The notes under the pieces are model-generated. The model was given only the letters and a program-made list of their open reading frames with translations. It was not told where the DNA came from and did not search any database. From the NCBI GenBank assembly GCA_001642005.1, contig LWCA01000013.1:1-64000 (forward strand): DNA of 64,000 bases, written 5' to 3'. The stretch is from Intoshia linei. Taxonomy: Eukaryota > Orthonectida > Rhopaluridae. Of this stretch, positions 36,381-49,800 are shown one piece after another; positions within the stretch are counted from its first letter, which is position 1, and each line of letters starts with the position of its first letter. The translations under genes were made by a program, and so were the position numbers.

Positions 36381-36870
36381 ATGAAGATATCAAAGCAGAA
36401 TATACTAGATGGAAGAAAAAAAAATGATTCAAAGACCACTATCATACAATTAATCGAAAGCTGCAATTCTAATTTGTTCCCAAATATTCATCAACTTTTA
36501 ATCATTTTTGCAAAAGTGCCAATCATCACATGTGAATGTCAACGCTCCATTAACATTTTCAAAAGATTGAAAACCTTTTTAAGATAAACAATGACTGGTA
36601 ATCGTCTATCTGCACTGGCTTTCATGAATTGCCAATATGACTATAATTTTGATATTGAAAGTTTGGTTAAGTAATTTGCAATACTTTATCCAAGAAGACT
36701 GGATCTTATTTTTGCAAAAAAATACGAATTTTTACATTTTAAAATCAAACTAGACGTATTGCTATTAAAAAAGACGCCCTAAAATGTTTTTCGCTTTCGA
36801 CGAAGTTAAATATATTGCTCGCTTCGCTCGCATCCCATTAACTAGCCTCTTGGATTCACCCCTGGTATTC
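36381..36870 (+). pseudogene. hAT transposase C-terminal remnant (second hAT lineage)
   Basis: The segment from 36460 translates as SNLFPNIHQLLIIFAKVPI, then ECQRSINIFKRLKTFLR, then a stop, then NRLSALAFMN. This is the dimerisation region of hAT transposases of the zinc-finger-MYM-associated type. The internal stop and missing N-terminal part make it non-functional. A GCTCGCTTCGCTCGC tract downstream (about 36816-36830) may be its terminal region. Confidence 0.8.
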
Positions 36871-37598
36871 TTATTATAGTTTTTCCAACCAATAAAGGAA
36901 TAAGAAAAAATGATACTTTCTGAATCGGGTATAATTCTTAAAAATTGATGAAAACTACTAAACACATATGCACCATAGAGGATGGAATGCTCCTCTATTT
37001 AATAAATATGATATTATAATGAAAAATGATCATTGCTCAATGATATCATATCAAACAAATTACAAAGTGTTATTTATTTAAAAATGATTCAATTTCTCAA
37101 ACAAATAAGTTATTCAAAGTCATGTCAATTCCCTCTAGACAAGCAAATATCAAAGTACAAATGTATTCGATAGAATAAGTATATAAACGGGACAAAATTC
37201 TTGTACACGATAGTACCGAGTCGGTACTACCGACTCAATATAATTATTGACTTGAGTAATTTCTATTATCAGGAACTATTTTTGTTTAAAAATTTTTGAA
37301 ACTTTGAACTATATCATACATGAAAACCTATGGCCCTTGGCCCATTTCAACAGATATAAATATTACAAGTAAAATGTATATTTTTGGAAATTTCATAAAT
37401 GATAAATATTTTAAACATTTATTCATTGAACATTATTTGTATGTCGTACAGTCAAGGCCGTGGGTAGTCAACACTAGGCCAGGTGAGATGAAAATTGTAG
37501 GCCCTATAAAAAATTTAAAAATTGTACCTCTATAACTTGGTATTGTAATTTTTGGTGTAATACATTGGTTATTTTAATCGATCGTTCATTATCTAAAA

Positions 37599-38190
37599 AC
37601 TAGCTTGGCTGTTTTGTACTACGTACATAGCTCTGCTGAGGGCACTCTTTTATTATACCAAAAAAATAAATTCACGTTGAAAATCTAACTTAAATCCACC
37701 ATTAACTATTATCAATCCTTTAAAGGAGTGGTTCCCAAATTTGTTTCAGGTGGAAATGTCATATCACATTACTTTTTACTATAAAGTGAATTATTCCTTT
37801 TTAATTTTTTACCTTCTTCTGTACCACCTGTAAATTTTTTGAAATTCTAGGGCTGTTTTCAAAAAAAAAAGGAATTTGTGGTTTTGGCTATGAAGGTATA
37901 ATTTTTTTAAAGTTAAATTTATGATAATGTTTATATTTTTAAATCCGCATTAGCGTATATATTTTTTTAAATTCTCCAATCGTTTAATTTTTAAAAAGAG
38001 GGTCAATAGAGGTTTTTGACCCTTAAGATGTGAAATTGAGAGGTTGAAATTTATCTTATTATACGCCCCGGAAAAAACTGTAATTGAAATGTGGTCTTTA
38101 AAAAATTCTAAGAGTGCTAGTTATTTCAAAAAAGTAACACACACAGACAGACAGACAAACAAAAATCGCGTCGCATTTTATATAAGTTAA
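37599..38190 (+). repeat. ACTAGC dispersed family, short complete-looking copy
   Basis: It begins ACTAGCTTGGCTGTTTTGTA and ends in a CACACACAGACAGACAGAC tract followed by CGCGTCGCATTTTATATAAG. Read on the minus strand it runs from TC..TTATATA to ..CTAG and is flanked by A and T, the arrangement expected of a Helitron-type end. No coding region is seen. Confidence 0.7.
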
Positions 38191-41100
38191 GATTAAAATA
38201 ACCGTTAGAAATTGCATTGGTTATCGAAATTTTGATATACACATGTATTACTAATTAATACTTAAGACATTTTCCAACATTACCTATTAATAAATTTAAA
38301 AAGAAAAGTAGTAAGTCATGATTGTATCTGTATGTAGCATGACCCTAGCCTTTCTTCACGGCCCTGCATAGAGTTTACGTTTAAGTTTAGCTAATGTTGA
38401 AACTTTACATAATTTTTACTTATTAGAGAAATTGGAGACATACAAAAAGGACAAAAACGATAACTATATAAATTCCTATTGAAATTCAATTCCCAATTTT
38501 TATTGTCTTGAAAAACGTTGGGAATGGTGGAAATTTCAAAAAATAATTACTTTTAATAAAAAAATATAAAATTAACTTGTAAATACAGCCCAAGTCTTTA
38601 ATTTTTATTATTGGAATTTTTATTAGCGGAAAAATGCAATTTTAACGGAATCTTGAATTATTTATTTTTTCTTGACGAATTTGTATGAACCAAATATTCC
38701 GTTAATAAAAATTTTATCTCCAAAGATCTAGAATCTATTTTTAATCACTATCGTACATATAAACTTATTTTTTACTAATTAAGAGATAATTTATAACGTT
38801 TTTATCAAATTCAAAGAATAATCATTTTTAACTGAATTTATTTCTGTAAATAATTTAAAAATTTTAAATAAACCAAAAAAACTGATCTGGATCCAGGAGT
38901 CCATATGAACCCGTTGTTAATGTTTTGTGTATATTACATCATCAATGATGATTCGTCATGTATTATTCAAAAACTCATAATAACAAAAAATATCACCATT
39001 TAATGGTTTTTATTTAAAAAAATTAAATTCCGTTAAAAAGTGTGTTACCATGGGGAAAAAGTCCATATTAACGGATTTAAGGAATTTTCAATTTTGTTAA
39101 TAAAGACTTAGACTGTAATAATTAAAAAGTTAAGTCAAACGCGAAACTAACCACATGTATTCGCATCCTTACAAAATTTCGATCGACACAGTAACTCCCC
39201 GACAATTGTTCTGATACAAAACAATATATAGTAAACAATGCTATCTTCTTTCAGCTCGAAATCTCGAGTACTCTTAAAATTTCTAAAGTACTCTTACAAT
39301 ATTATTGTCCAGTTTTATCGGCTGAAATTTTGATCAAATGAAATATATCACAATATGTATTACACATATTGTGTACAAAATATTAATATACAATGTATGT
39401 CAAATTTGATGAAAATTTTGCAATACTTTTCTATTCTATTCTCATTTCAAATTAAAATTTTTAGTTTTTTATTTTTTTTAGAGTTAAATTTACCCTGCTA
39501 AAGTAAAAAATGTTCGCCCACCAGCTGCAAATTATTTATGTTATCAGCGATTAATTTGGAATATTAGGGCCCTCACAGGGTAGGCACTTATGAATGTTCT
39601 AATATGGATTTAGAATGGATTATTAAATTATAATTCCTTATTAACTGCACAGCCAGGTTACTTGTTACTGATTAAAGTTGATAAATTCACTGAATAAATG
39701 GTTTATTCTGGTCATGGTTTAATTTAATCATTTAAATTACAAAATGAATATTTAAATTTTAAAATGGATAAAACTGTAAAACAATAACTAATAAGCAAAT
39801 ATGAATTGTGATTCACAATAAATCCATAAAATCATCATCAAACAAGATAAAAGTGCATTGTTGTTATTGAAATCATTATCGATTATCAAATTTAGCTAAT
39901 TGAACCTGCTGAGCAACACATTGTACAGATTCAAACAAGCCTTTCACAACGAGAATGCGAAATTATAGCCTGGTGTGAAAAAGTGGGCGGTACAAACTAT
40001 AATCTCAATTTTATGTGACACAATACAACATACTCTACTACACGACTGTAAATTTATCGAGCATTAAATATTTGCCAAAATTTAATTCTCGTCAGCATTG
40101 TACAAAGCAATGTACACCAGCTTTACATAATTTAATTGTTCACTAATCGTGTTACACACTGTAAATTATTACTATCAATATCCAACCATTTAAATCATTA
40201 TGCTATTCCTAAAAGATGATGCATGTCAAAAAAGTCCGGAAATTATTTCTACATTACAATCAAGAATGTACACTTCAAAATTGACATTTTATTCAATTTT
40301 TCAATATTTATACTTATTATATATTATTGTGATTCATTTTCATACATTATTATGTACATTTTAAACAAGTACACACAAGTATTTCAAATATATTTTTTAC
40401 ATCAACCTAATTTACTTTATTACAGGTAATTTTTTCTGTTTTAATTATAAATATTTACATTTTTGTATTCATCTATTTGATGAAAAATTGATACTTACAC
40501 TAAATTGACCTCAACTAACCCAAGTTAACCTATATTAGCCTAAACAATTTAATTCAAGTTGTATTTTACTTATCTAAAGTGTATATAAAAAGGCATTTTG
40601 GGTGTTGGGTATTAGAGTGATAGGAGTAGACTACGCCGCGTAGTTCCATCTATAATTGTTTGTTAGAAACACGATCCAAACACGAATTTTTGATCGTGCC
40701 GAATCGTGTTTTCGGTCGCATTATAGAATACTGTTGAGTGTTTTATGACTATGCATTGTTGTAGGTTTTATTTATTATACATAACTGGTTAGGATCGAAT
40801 ACGCAATATTTACCATTTTTAGTCATTGGAAGGTTTTTTATGGCCTTTTGAAATTTTTATGTATTAATGATTAAATCAAGGAAGAAACTACATTATTATA
40901 ATTAAAGGTTCATCCATGATATATACGAAAAATTGCCCATATTTTTTAGTTTGGGGTCTCGATCATGATTAATGATTTCTAATGTTGAAGGTATGGGTTT
41001 AAAATTTTTATTAAAAGGAACGCATCTAGCTAGGTTAAGCTTATTCTATTCGTCTATAAACATCTGATAAAAAATAATCTAGTGTCTGAAAAGCAAATTA

Positions 41101-41288
41101 TTACATTAGTGCAGAGTTGACCATTAGAAGTCGTTAAATTTTTACAAAATAGTGGCCTCTTTTTACAAACTGAACATTAAAAAAAAATGTATTTGTCAAT
41201 ATCATAACTGTTCTGTATGTCAAATTTAAACGGTAAGTCTAGTCTAGAGTCTAGATCCGAAAAAAGCTGATTAAGGTCATGTAATAGG

Positions 41289-41432
41289 GGTTCCCACACT
41301 TTTTTTACGTCTGACCCATTATAAATTATAAAATTTGGATAAAAACGTAATAAATTCTATTCAGTGATAATATTAAAATTAAATAATTTTTCAAAAATTT
41401 TTTCACAGATCACCATTTGGGAAACAGATATA
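41289..41432 (-). repeat. Copy of the 'ACCGG..AACCCCTG' dispersed repeat
   Basis: The plus strand shows GGGGTTCCCACACTTTTTTT, AAAAACGTAATAAATT and TTCACAGATCACCATTTGG. It is a shortened, decayed copy. Confidence 0.65.
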
Positions 41433-44171
41433 ACATTATTATCACATTTAGAGCGAAATTTATTTAGGGTCTCTTTTTGATTTCTGGCCTTGACGTGGTA
41501 GGTTGAAGTCTGAGTCAATGATTTTCATTTTATCAGGTAATTGCTTAATTTTTAAAATGTAATTTAATTTACCTAAATAATAACCATGGATGCATTGGAG
41601 GTAATTAAGTAAATACGAAGGCGTAAAACTAAGTCTTACACTACGATTAAATCTTAAGTTTGCATTCTTATAGTGCATTCTTTTAATAGCTTTAAATAAT
41701 AAAAATAACGTTAAAATTTCCACAATAATTAACACGTCAATTATAAAAAATGTCAAAAATAAAATATAAATTCAGAAATTGGGACAAATAGAAATGTAGA
41801 TGAGACTTTCAAAAATATTCCTGTCGTTATCGTGTATTGGTCTCTTATATACTTTGTACATGTCACTCATTCGACCCATTTGTAGATATAATTTTCCTCA
41901 CTTTTCTATTACATAAGAAAATGTATCTTTATAATTTCTACAATTTTGGATCAATTCGTATCTTTTTTATTAGATTTGGTGATACTTAGAACCATTAAAC
42001 TAAATATCTTTTAATTATAGTAAGACTTGTGCTAGGACTGGTTTTTTATCACAAATTTTTATAATTTAATATTTAAGACTCAAGTTAAGTTTAAATTTTT
42101 AAATTAAATTGGTAACCTATATAGAGGTCATTTTAGTAAATGTATTTATTGTAAGATATATTTATTATCTAATTAAAGAATGTTTATTGAAGTTGACTCA
42201 ATTCTACTCAGTTATCATTATGACGTCATTTATACATAAAAATGTAAAATACAGCAATGTATAATTTATTTTAGTGAAATTTTTTCTCGTTATTCGTGCA
42301 AATTAATTTTATTAGTAAAAAGATAAAATTTGTAAAATTTGTAATTTACTACACGGTTTTAAAAACTGTCAAAAAATTAGTGAAAATTGATTACATTTTT
42401 GTACTTTTTTGTTTACACAGGGCATGTAAAAATGACTATAAAATTTAAATTTCAAAGTTTTAATTTGACTACATTTACAATTGATTTAATTTAAAAAATT
42501 ATATACATGCCGTTTAGATTAATTTAAAGTGAAATGAATTTAATCCATCAAATTTGTTTAATATTGAATCTCACACCGTTAATATTTGGATATGTGTTTG
42601 GTAATTTTGATTTCAATTTAGTTTTCAATTTAATTTAATTTAACTGTACATTTATTTTAAATTAAATTTATTCTTGTAATTTTTTCAGGGTTTCAAGGGT
42701 ATTAATTATAAAATATTTACCAATCATTGGAGCAATCATAATAAAAATTGTATACTAATAGTATAATAGATTGTATAGTACCCCATGGCTAAAATTATAA
42801 TTAGTAATTAGGGCTAAAAAGTCAAAAAGTTAATTACCCATTAGAATAAATTAAATTCATTTTAAAATGTGGAGTATATGGAAATTTACACATGATTGAA
42901 TTAATCGGATAATAAAAGATGGATAAAAATAACATTGAAAAATTGTTTTTTATAGACTATTGTTTCATGGCAAAGATGAATTACCCTATTAATTGTCTGT
43001 GACACAATGGGTGTCATTTTTGTTACACATGCATTCAAAATTTCTATCGATTGACTTTAACCTTTTGACATGTTACTAAAATTTAGCCAATTTAACTTGA
43101 CGAAATGTATAATATTTTGACTGTATATTTATACTGAAATGAAAATGATTAAAAATTGTTAATATTCCATAATAAATGATAGAAATCAAGTACAGTATTG
43201 AATCAACTATAAAATCATGTTATTGTAATTTTATAAATTTTTAAGTTTATTCATCAAACGAAAAATATGACTAGCCATTTCATGATAATGGATGGATTAT
43301 GTTGGATTAGCTTTAATTCCATTCTTAAATAATTAATCTATAGTACGTTGAATGGGAGAGTATAAATGTACGTATTATTTATTCTAACTAAATTTTTATT
43401 CATTCATACACGTATTCTTAAAATAATTAATTCACAGATTAATAATATTTACTTGTGTTTGGTGTAAACTTTAATAAAATTAAAATAAATTAATCGCGTT
43501 TAATGTGTGAAAAATAACACTAAATATAAAAACCAAATTAATTTTGGCGTTAATTTAATGGTATTCTATTGTTATAGTGTCAAATTTTATTTTCGTGATA
43601 CATTTTTTTGTGTTTATGCAATTTTATTCTTAATTTGACAATTTGTATTCAATTATTGTAATAAAACTACCATTAAATATATATATTTTATTTTTATTAA
43701 TTGTAATTTTCACCTTATTCTTAATTCAATGAATAGTATTCATTAATTCACTATATTTACTAACAACTATGTTGATTATTGAAAAATGAATGCATTTATT
43801 GTTGGTACCAATTAGTCGTCTTTGTATTCATTTTTCCAAAATTTATTAATTTTATTTTTAATATTTTTAATTAGTCCATTTTACTCCATTCTATTAAATT
43901 TCCATTATTATTGAATTATTATGTTATTGTATATTTTACATTACACAATATAATTTTAATTGTTTATTTAACTGACATTATGGACAATAAAAATTTACTC
44001 AATCGTATCTTTCTATATCACGTATATTTGAACCTTATAAATTCTATAAATTGTAAGTTATATAAATTTATTTATTGATATTTTTTCAACGATTTCTATT
44101 TAAGTTAAATTTTAGCGGTGCCTAAAAAAAATAAATATAGAATATTTTGATTACTTAAGTATACTAACTTA

Positions 44172-44860
44172 TATAATATGCTACGCAATTTTTGTTTGTG
44201 TTCCACTTTATTAAAATAACTACAACTCTTAGAATTTTTTAAAGACAACATTTCCAATACAGTTTTTTCCGGGACGTATAATAAGATAAATTTCGACCTC
44301 CCAATTTCACATCTTACCGGTCAAAAACCCCAGTTGTCCCTCTTTCTGAAAATCAAACGAGTAGGAGAATTTAAAAAAATATATATGCTGATACGGATTT
44401 TAAAATCATATACATTATCATAAATTTAAATTTAAAAAAATTATATTTTCAGGGCCAAAACCACAAATTACCCTTCTTTTTTTAATGAAAACAGCCCTAG
44501 AATTTCAAAAATTTACAAGTGGTACAGTTGTATCCTGTTAACACACACAAAAAATTTCAATCCGAATAAGTGACGACTTCACGGTCAAAAAAGCATTTTA
44601 GTATTCATATATTTTTTTTTCGAAATATTTTATTAAAACAAAAAATGTGAAATAATTAACGAAAATCGAAAATTAAAAAAAAAAGATTATTCTGATACAG
44701 CTTATTCCAGTTAATATAAATTCAAAATTTGAACCCCAGAAATTTACGCATTCCCGGTGAAAAATAACCTTTAATTTATTATCAATCAATATTTTTCAAA
44801 TGTTTCGATTAAACAATCAAAAATTAAAATATTCATCCTACAATTCCAAAAAAAGCGTGA
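44172..44860 (-). repeat. ACTAGC dispersed family, inverted copy
   Basis: In the minus direction it carries the family blocks. On the plus strand they appear as CTAACTTATATAATATGC, TTAGAATTTTTTAAAGACAAC, GGTCAAAAACCCCAGTTG and, further on, ACGCATTCCCGGTGAAAAAT. The ACTAGC end is missing. Confidence 0.65.
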
Positions 44861-46837
44861 ATTGACCGTATACATATTTGAAATCCAGAAATATTGGTTT
44901 CAATCTGATAAATTGATTAATTGTGTTTTTTTATCATTGCTACAAAATTGATCATTTTCAAAAACTAAAGTTTTGAAAGTTTTTAATCAACTTCAATATA
45001 ACTTTGTTATTATAATTTGATATTTATAATAAATTTTATTGCAATATTAGCAACATTGCTTCATCCATTCATTATGTATTATAGAAAAAAAATGATTTTT
45101 CAATTCTCCTGATTGTCTCATATTTACATCTTTTCTATTTAACAAGCTAAACTTATTCATATTGCTCGCAAATACTAATTTTTTTTTATTTTAACAAATT
45201 ATATTTGAATAAAGGGAATATAGAGCAAGACATTTACATTTTTTTTTGATTTTTAAAAAAATCTATGGCGAATGCAATTTTGGATGAAAATCACCAAAAC
45301 TAAACAAAAGTTTTTTTAATCGAATAATGGATACTTTACTGGTTTTATTTTTGATTAATATATTTTGACTGGATTTTTATCTGAAATTTTAAATTACTTA
45401 AAAATCAATACAATACGATGCCGACATATTCTCTCAAATAATTTAAAATTTTGAATAATACACCAATATTAATTACTGACATTTTGGTATCAAAATAATA
45501 CCTCCTAAGTCTTTGAGTTTTTTTATAATACGTTTAATACATGTCACCGACTTCATAATGTTATGATTAAAAATTTAAAGCAGTGCTGCATGGTATTCAT
45601 TTCGTTGTTTTAAATTAAGAATTGAATCATCAATTACATTATAATGTAATTATTATATTGTAATGTATTAATATTATAAAAAACCATAATGTCCTGTAGA
45701 GCCTACCATACTCGAGACCCGAAAATCAAAAATAGACCCATTAATTTTCGATATATTTAATGCTATATAGACCATAGTTACCTAGCCCTGACTTGCGGTT
45801 ATTATTTTGAAAAATATAAATTTTATAAATACTACACTCGTAAATATTATGGCAACAATTTACAAAACCGCTTAGGGAGGAGAGTTCAATTGAAGTGTTC
45901 TTTTATGTTATTTTATTTCTTACATTATGTTTTTTTAACCTTTAATTCCAGAAACTAAACGAGAATATGATAATTTTTTTATGCGACAATTATGTGTCAA
46001 ATTTTTATTTTACGTTTAATTATTTTGAATACTTTATGTTTTTAATCATGTTTATATCATATTTCATAAAAACAATAAATTGTCCAGAATGACAATTGTA
46101 TTAAAATGCTTAAATCTACGATAAAATCCTATTGATATGAATCGTTGCGTGCAGCTTCTATAGTGAGGAATATACAATATTATTCAATTAGTGTCAAATT
46201 AAGTGTCAAAATTAAATTGAGATATTTCAACTGATTAAATGTGATTAAAATACAGATTAATGAAATATAGTGGTCATGTCATCAAATGATGTGCTTAAGC
46301 TAAACGCTGAGATGAATAACGTGTGCATGCACTTGTTAGTTTAATTTATTTTATTTTTTCAATCGTTACATTTTCTATTTATGGCTGTGTTACAATACAA
46401 ATTAAAATGAATGAATTATGTGTAATTAATTCCAAAATTTTGTATTGTTTGTTATGGATCAAAAGATATTTTTGGTGTATTTTCTTTTACCAAAGATTTA
46501 AAGTGTTTAATGTGTTTTTGAACCAAACTTTGAATACCTGTTTGAGGGTCCTTTTAATCATTATCGATCTATGTCATAGATTCTATCATGATAATGCTAT
46601 ATGCCATGTCTCCAAAAATTTTTCTTATCTGACCCTTGATCTATTATTCATATTAGATAAGATGATTATACTATAGTATGGCTATATACTAATATAATTA
46701 AAAAAATTTAATTTTCAATAAGTTGAAACATAATTAATTTATGAAAAAACTGAAATAAATAAGACTTCAGTCAGTTTTATCCTCCTTTGGGAATCAATTA
46801 ACTATTTTGTATCAGTTGAACTCTGTATTTTTAACAT

Positions 46838-49800
46838 ATGCTGATGTTTATATTTACATTCTTTTTTATCGCTATAACTTATGGTTAAGCGTGATCGATT
46901 TGCTGATACAGTCTAAGTCCTGATCGATAAAAGTGTCATTTTACTTTTAGTAAAACCGGATTTTTCCTATAAGGGTTGGGTAAATTTTGATTTTTAGTAA
47001 AATTGTTAGGATTTAAGAATATTGTTAATATAAAAATAGCAAATTATAACTTAAAATCTAAAAAAACTTAATTTTTTTTGTTTCTTCAATTATGAATCAT
47101 GATTAAAATTTGATGCTGATTAACATAACAAATCTGTTGTAACGTTTATGTTTGCGATTAAGTTACTTAACGGTTGAAAATTAGTGATTTTATAATAAAA
47201 AAAGTGTAAACCACCTTTCTAGAGTGTATTATTGAACAGTGTTCAATGAATGTTCATGATGTTTTTAATGCTATACTTGTCTCATTGTTATAATTAAATT
47301 TACAATATGTTAATAAATTATCTATTCATCAATAATTCACTTCCACATGTTCTTTTTATATATTCTGTCATGGGTAAGTGGTGTGAAATGATTAAAAGTT
47401 TGCTAAACAAAGTGAATGAATTGTAAAATCTTAAAATAATGCAAGAATTCGCATTATATTTTATTATATGCTTTAAATCTTTTTCATCAATACAAAGAAA
47501 TCTCATACTGAGTTTACCCTTTCCCTTTAGATTGAATGGCACATATTTTAATTTTAATTATATGAAACTATGACACCTTTTGTAGAACAATATGTTATTT
47601 GTTATTCTAATTCTAAGAAAAATATTGCATCGAATGAAATAAAAAGTGAATGGATAGTTTTTCATTTTTTTTGAAGATTTTATGTAATGAAATTTATTTA
47701 CAATTATTAATAAAGGTTTTTGAAATTATTTTTAAAAATGGACACTAAACATTTAATTAACTATCTAATAACCGTCATTAACCTAACAATACCTCAGAGA
47801 CGATAAAAATAACGGATGTAAAAAATTTTAGTCTATCCTAGGTTTATGTTTAAATTAATGCAATCTAAATTAATGTTTATAAAAGTATAATAATTAAATA
47901 CTTTTAGATGAAATCCTCTACGATTCATCAAAAGTGCAACCTTCTCTAAATTGGGCTACCTATAACGACCCCTTAAAACAAGATATATCAAACCTTACAA
48001 AAGAAATAAACCAAAACTCAGATTTAAAATTCCACCAAAAAAAAAGAATCTCGTCATTAAACATGGTAATTGTATTTACGTAAAATATACAACTATACAA
48101 ATAATGTGACACTTTAAAAAGATGTATATAAATTGGAAATGTATAAAGTATACTGTCAATTTTGATCCGTTAAATGGTTCAATATACACATTGCACATAT
48201 TATAAATATTGAAACTTTACCGATAAATTTTAAAGTGGGTATTTATATACATGAATGACTTATTTTGGAAAATTGACTTTTTAAAATTTTCTTAAACTGC
48301 ATCTGTAATGCAATATATCATTTTTTGACAAGTTTTTTATAATTACCGATTTTTGGACGGGTTAGTTAATTGTTTGATGGAGCGTAAATTAAGGAGAATG
48401 CATTGCATAAAAATCAAAAGTAGATAATGCAACTGTGTCATGAAATGGATAGTCTAATAAATGCATTTGCATACATTTTTTAGTTTAATCCAGAGTTGAA
48501 TAATCTTTTTATATTTTAATTATATAATTGTAGATATTCAATTGAGAATACTATAATTTAATGTCTGATGATCATGTCGATGCAAGCATAATTTTGGGCG
48601 TTTCTTTTTATGATTTTTTTAATTATAGTTATTGATTTTGCAATTTAAATAATTTATTGTTTTAATTTGCATTCTGTGCAAATTGACAGAATATGTAAAT
48701 TATGCAATTGGATAAATGTGACAGTTTTATCTAGATATCCGGCATCTGTTTAATTAAGATAATGTTGATATAGTCTTATTTTTAAATTAATTTTGTAAAA
48801 TATAGGAAAATGTAAACTATTTTATATTGTACAAATTAAATTATAATAAAAAAATTTAGTGGAAAGAAACTAGTGAAACAGTTGGAGATTTAACTGTACG
48901 AGCATATGTAATTTGTAACATGAACGGCGAGTCTTTCAATTGGCTCAGGGTACCTTTTGTTAATGTAGATCGTAGTCAATATGTTTACATAAATATGACA
49001 TTCTCAATGAGAAAATGTGTCAATAATTCAAATTGTAAAGAATCTTTTTCTATGTATTACCAAATAAATCAAAAAGACTTGCAATTCAACCAACCCAATC
49101 ATCCTTTTGAAAATTTTAAATTATTACACCTTATATCTCCAAAACTACACATAAAGTCTGACAACCCTACAAACAAACTATTGAATTTTAAAATTTTTAT
49201 AAAAAAGACTGGATTTCTTAGTTTAGCCTTCTTGGATAAAGGGGCCTGTGTGGCTATAAGGAAATTGGTTATTTTCAGAAAAGTTTGTCCAAAAACTTTT
49301 TTAAATTATGCAATGTTCCCGGAAACTTCTGTAGCTAATCAAACTCAGCATGTTTATGGACAGTGTGTCAATAATTCTATTTGGGGATTGAAAAATTATC
49401 AGTTTGATAAATTTAAATCTTTTAAACTCAAGAAAAATAAAAAAACCATTCATCACAATTACTTAAAGTTACTGCCTAAAGCCATTTGTACTAATCATGG
49501 ATGGATTCAAGTTAATAATAATTGTCAATGTTTGCCTGGATTTGAACCGAAAAATAATATTTGTTCAGGTAATTTAATTTTATAGTGTTGTAAACATTTT
49601 AAGAGTTTATGACATTCTTTCAAAAGTTGGCTCTTAATCCAGCGAACATTTAGTTGAGCGATACATCTTAGAGCGACATAATCATCGATTTTGTTAATTA
49701 ATCATAATATTTATTTTTTTACAATATTTTTGTGGTTTCTTCAAGGTTTCTTTAATGATAATGACCAAAAATGTGTAAGGTTTTTAAGCGAATATTTTTT

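Larger units (their letters stand above)
32250..46837. other. 14.6-kb gene-poor interval
   Basis: No exon could be supported between the NCAPD2 start codon and the first Eph exon. The interval holds the repeat copies and hAT remnant listed separately plus AT-rich sequence. Several open frames of 60-117 codons (for example 46323-46676 and 41460-41756) lack an ATG start, recognisable motifs or coherent splice structure. NCAPD2 and Eph point away from each other, so both promoters should lie at the edges of this interval. Confidence 0.5.

Noticed and set aside
41460-41756. 98-codon minus-strand open frame with a membrane-like N terminus
   Set aside because: There is no ATG at its start, no acceptor that clearly feeds it, no neighbours in phase and no family resemblance. 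Kept only as a possibility.
46323-46676. 117-codon hydrophobic open frame just before Eph exon 1
   Set aside because: It begins at GTG directly after an in-frame stop with no ATG, has no splice continuity into Eph and no motif. The real signal-peptide exon at 46838-46883 explains the gene start.
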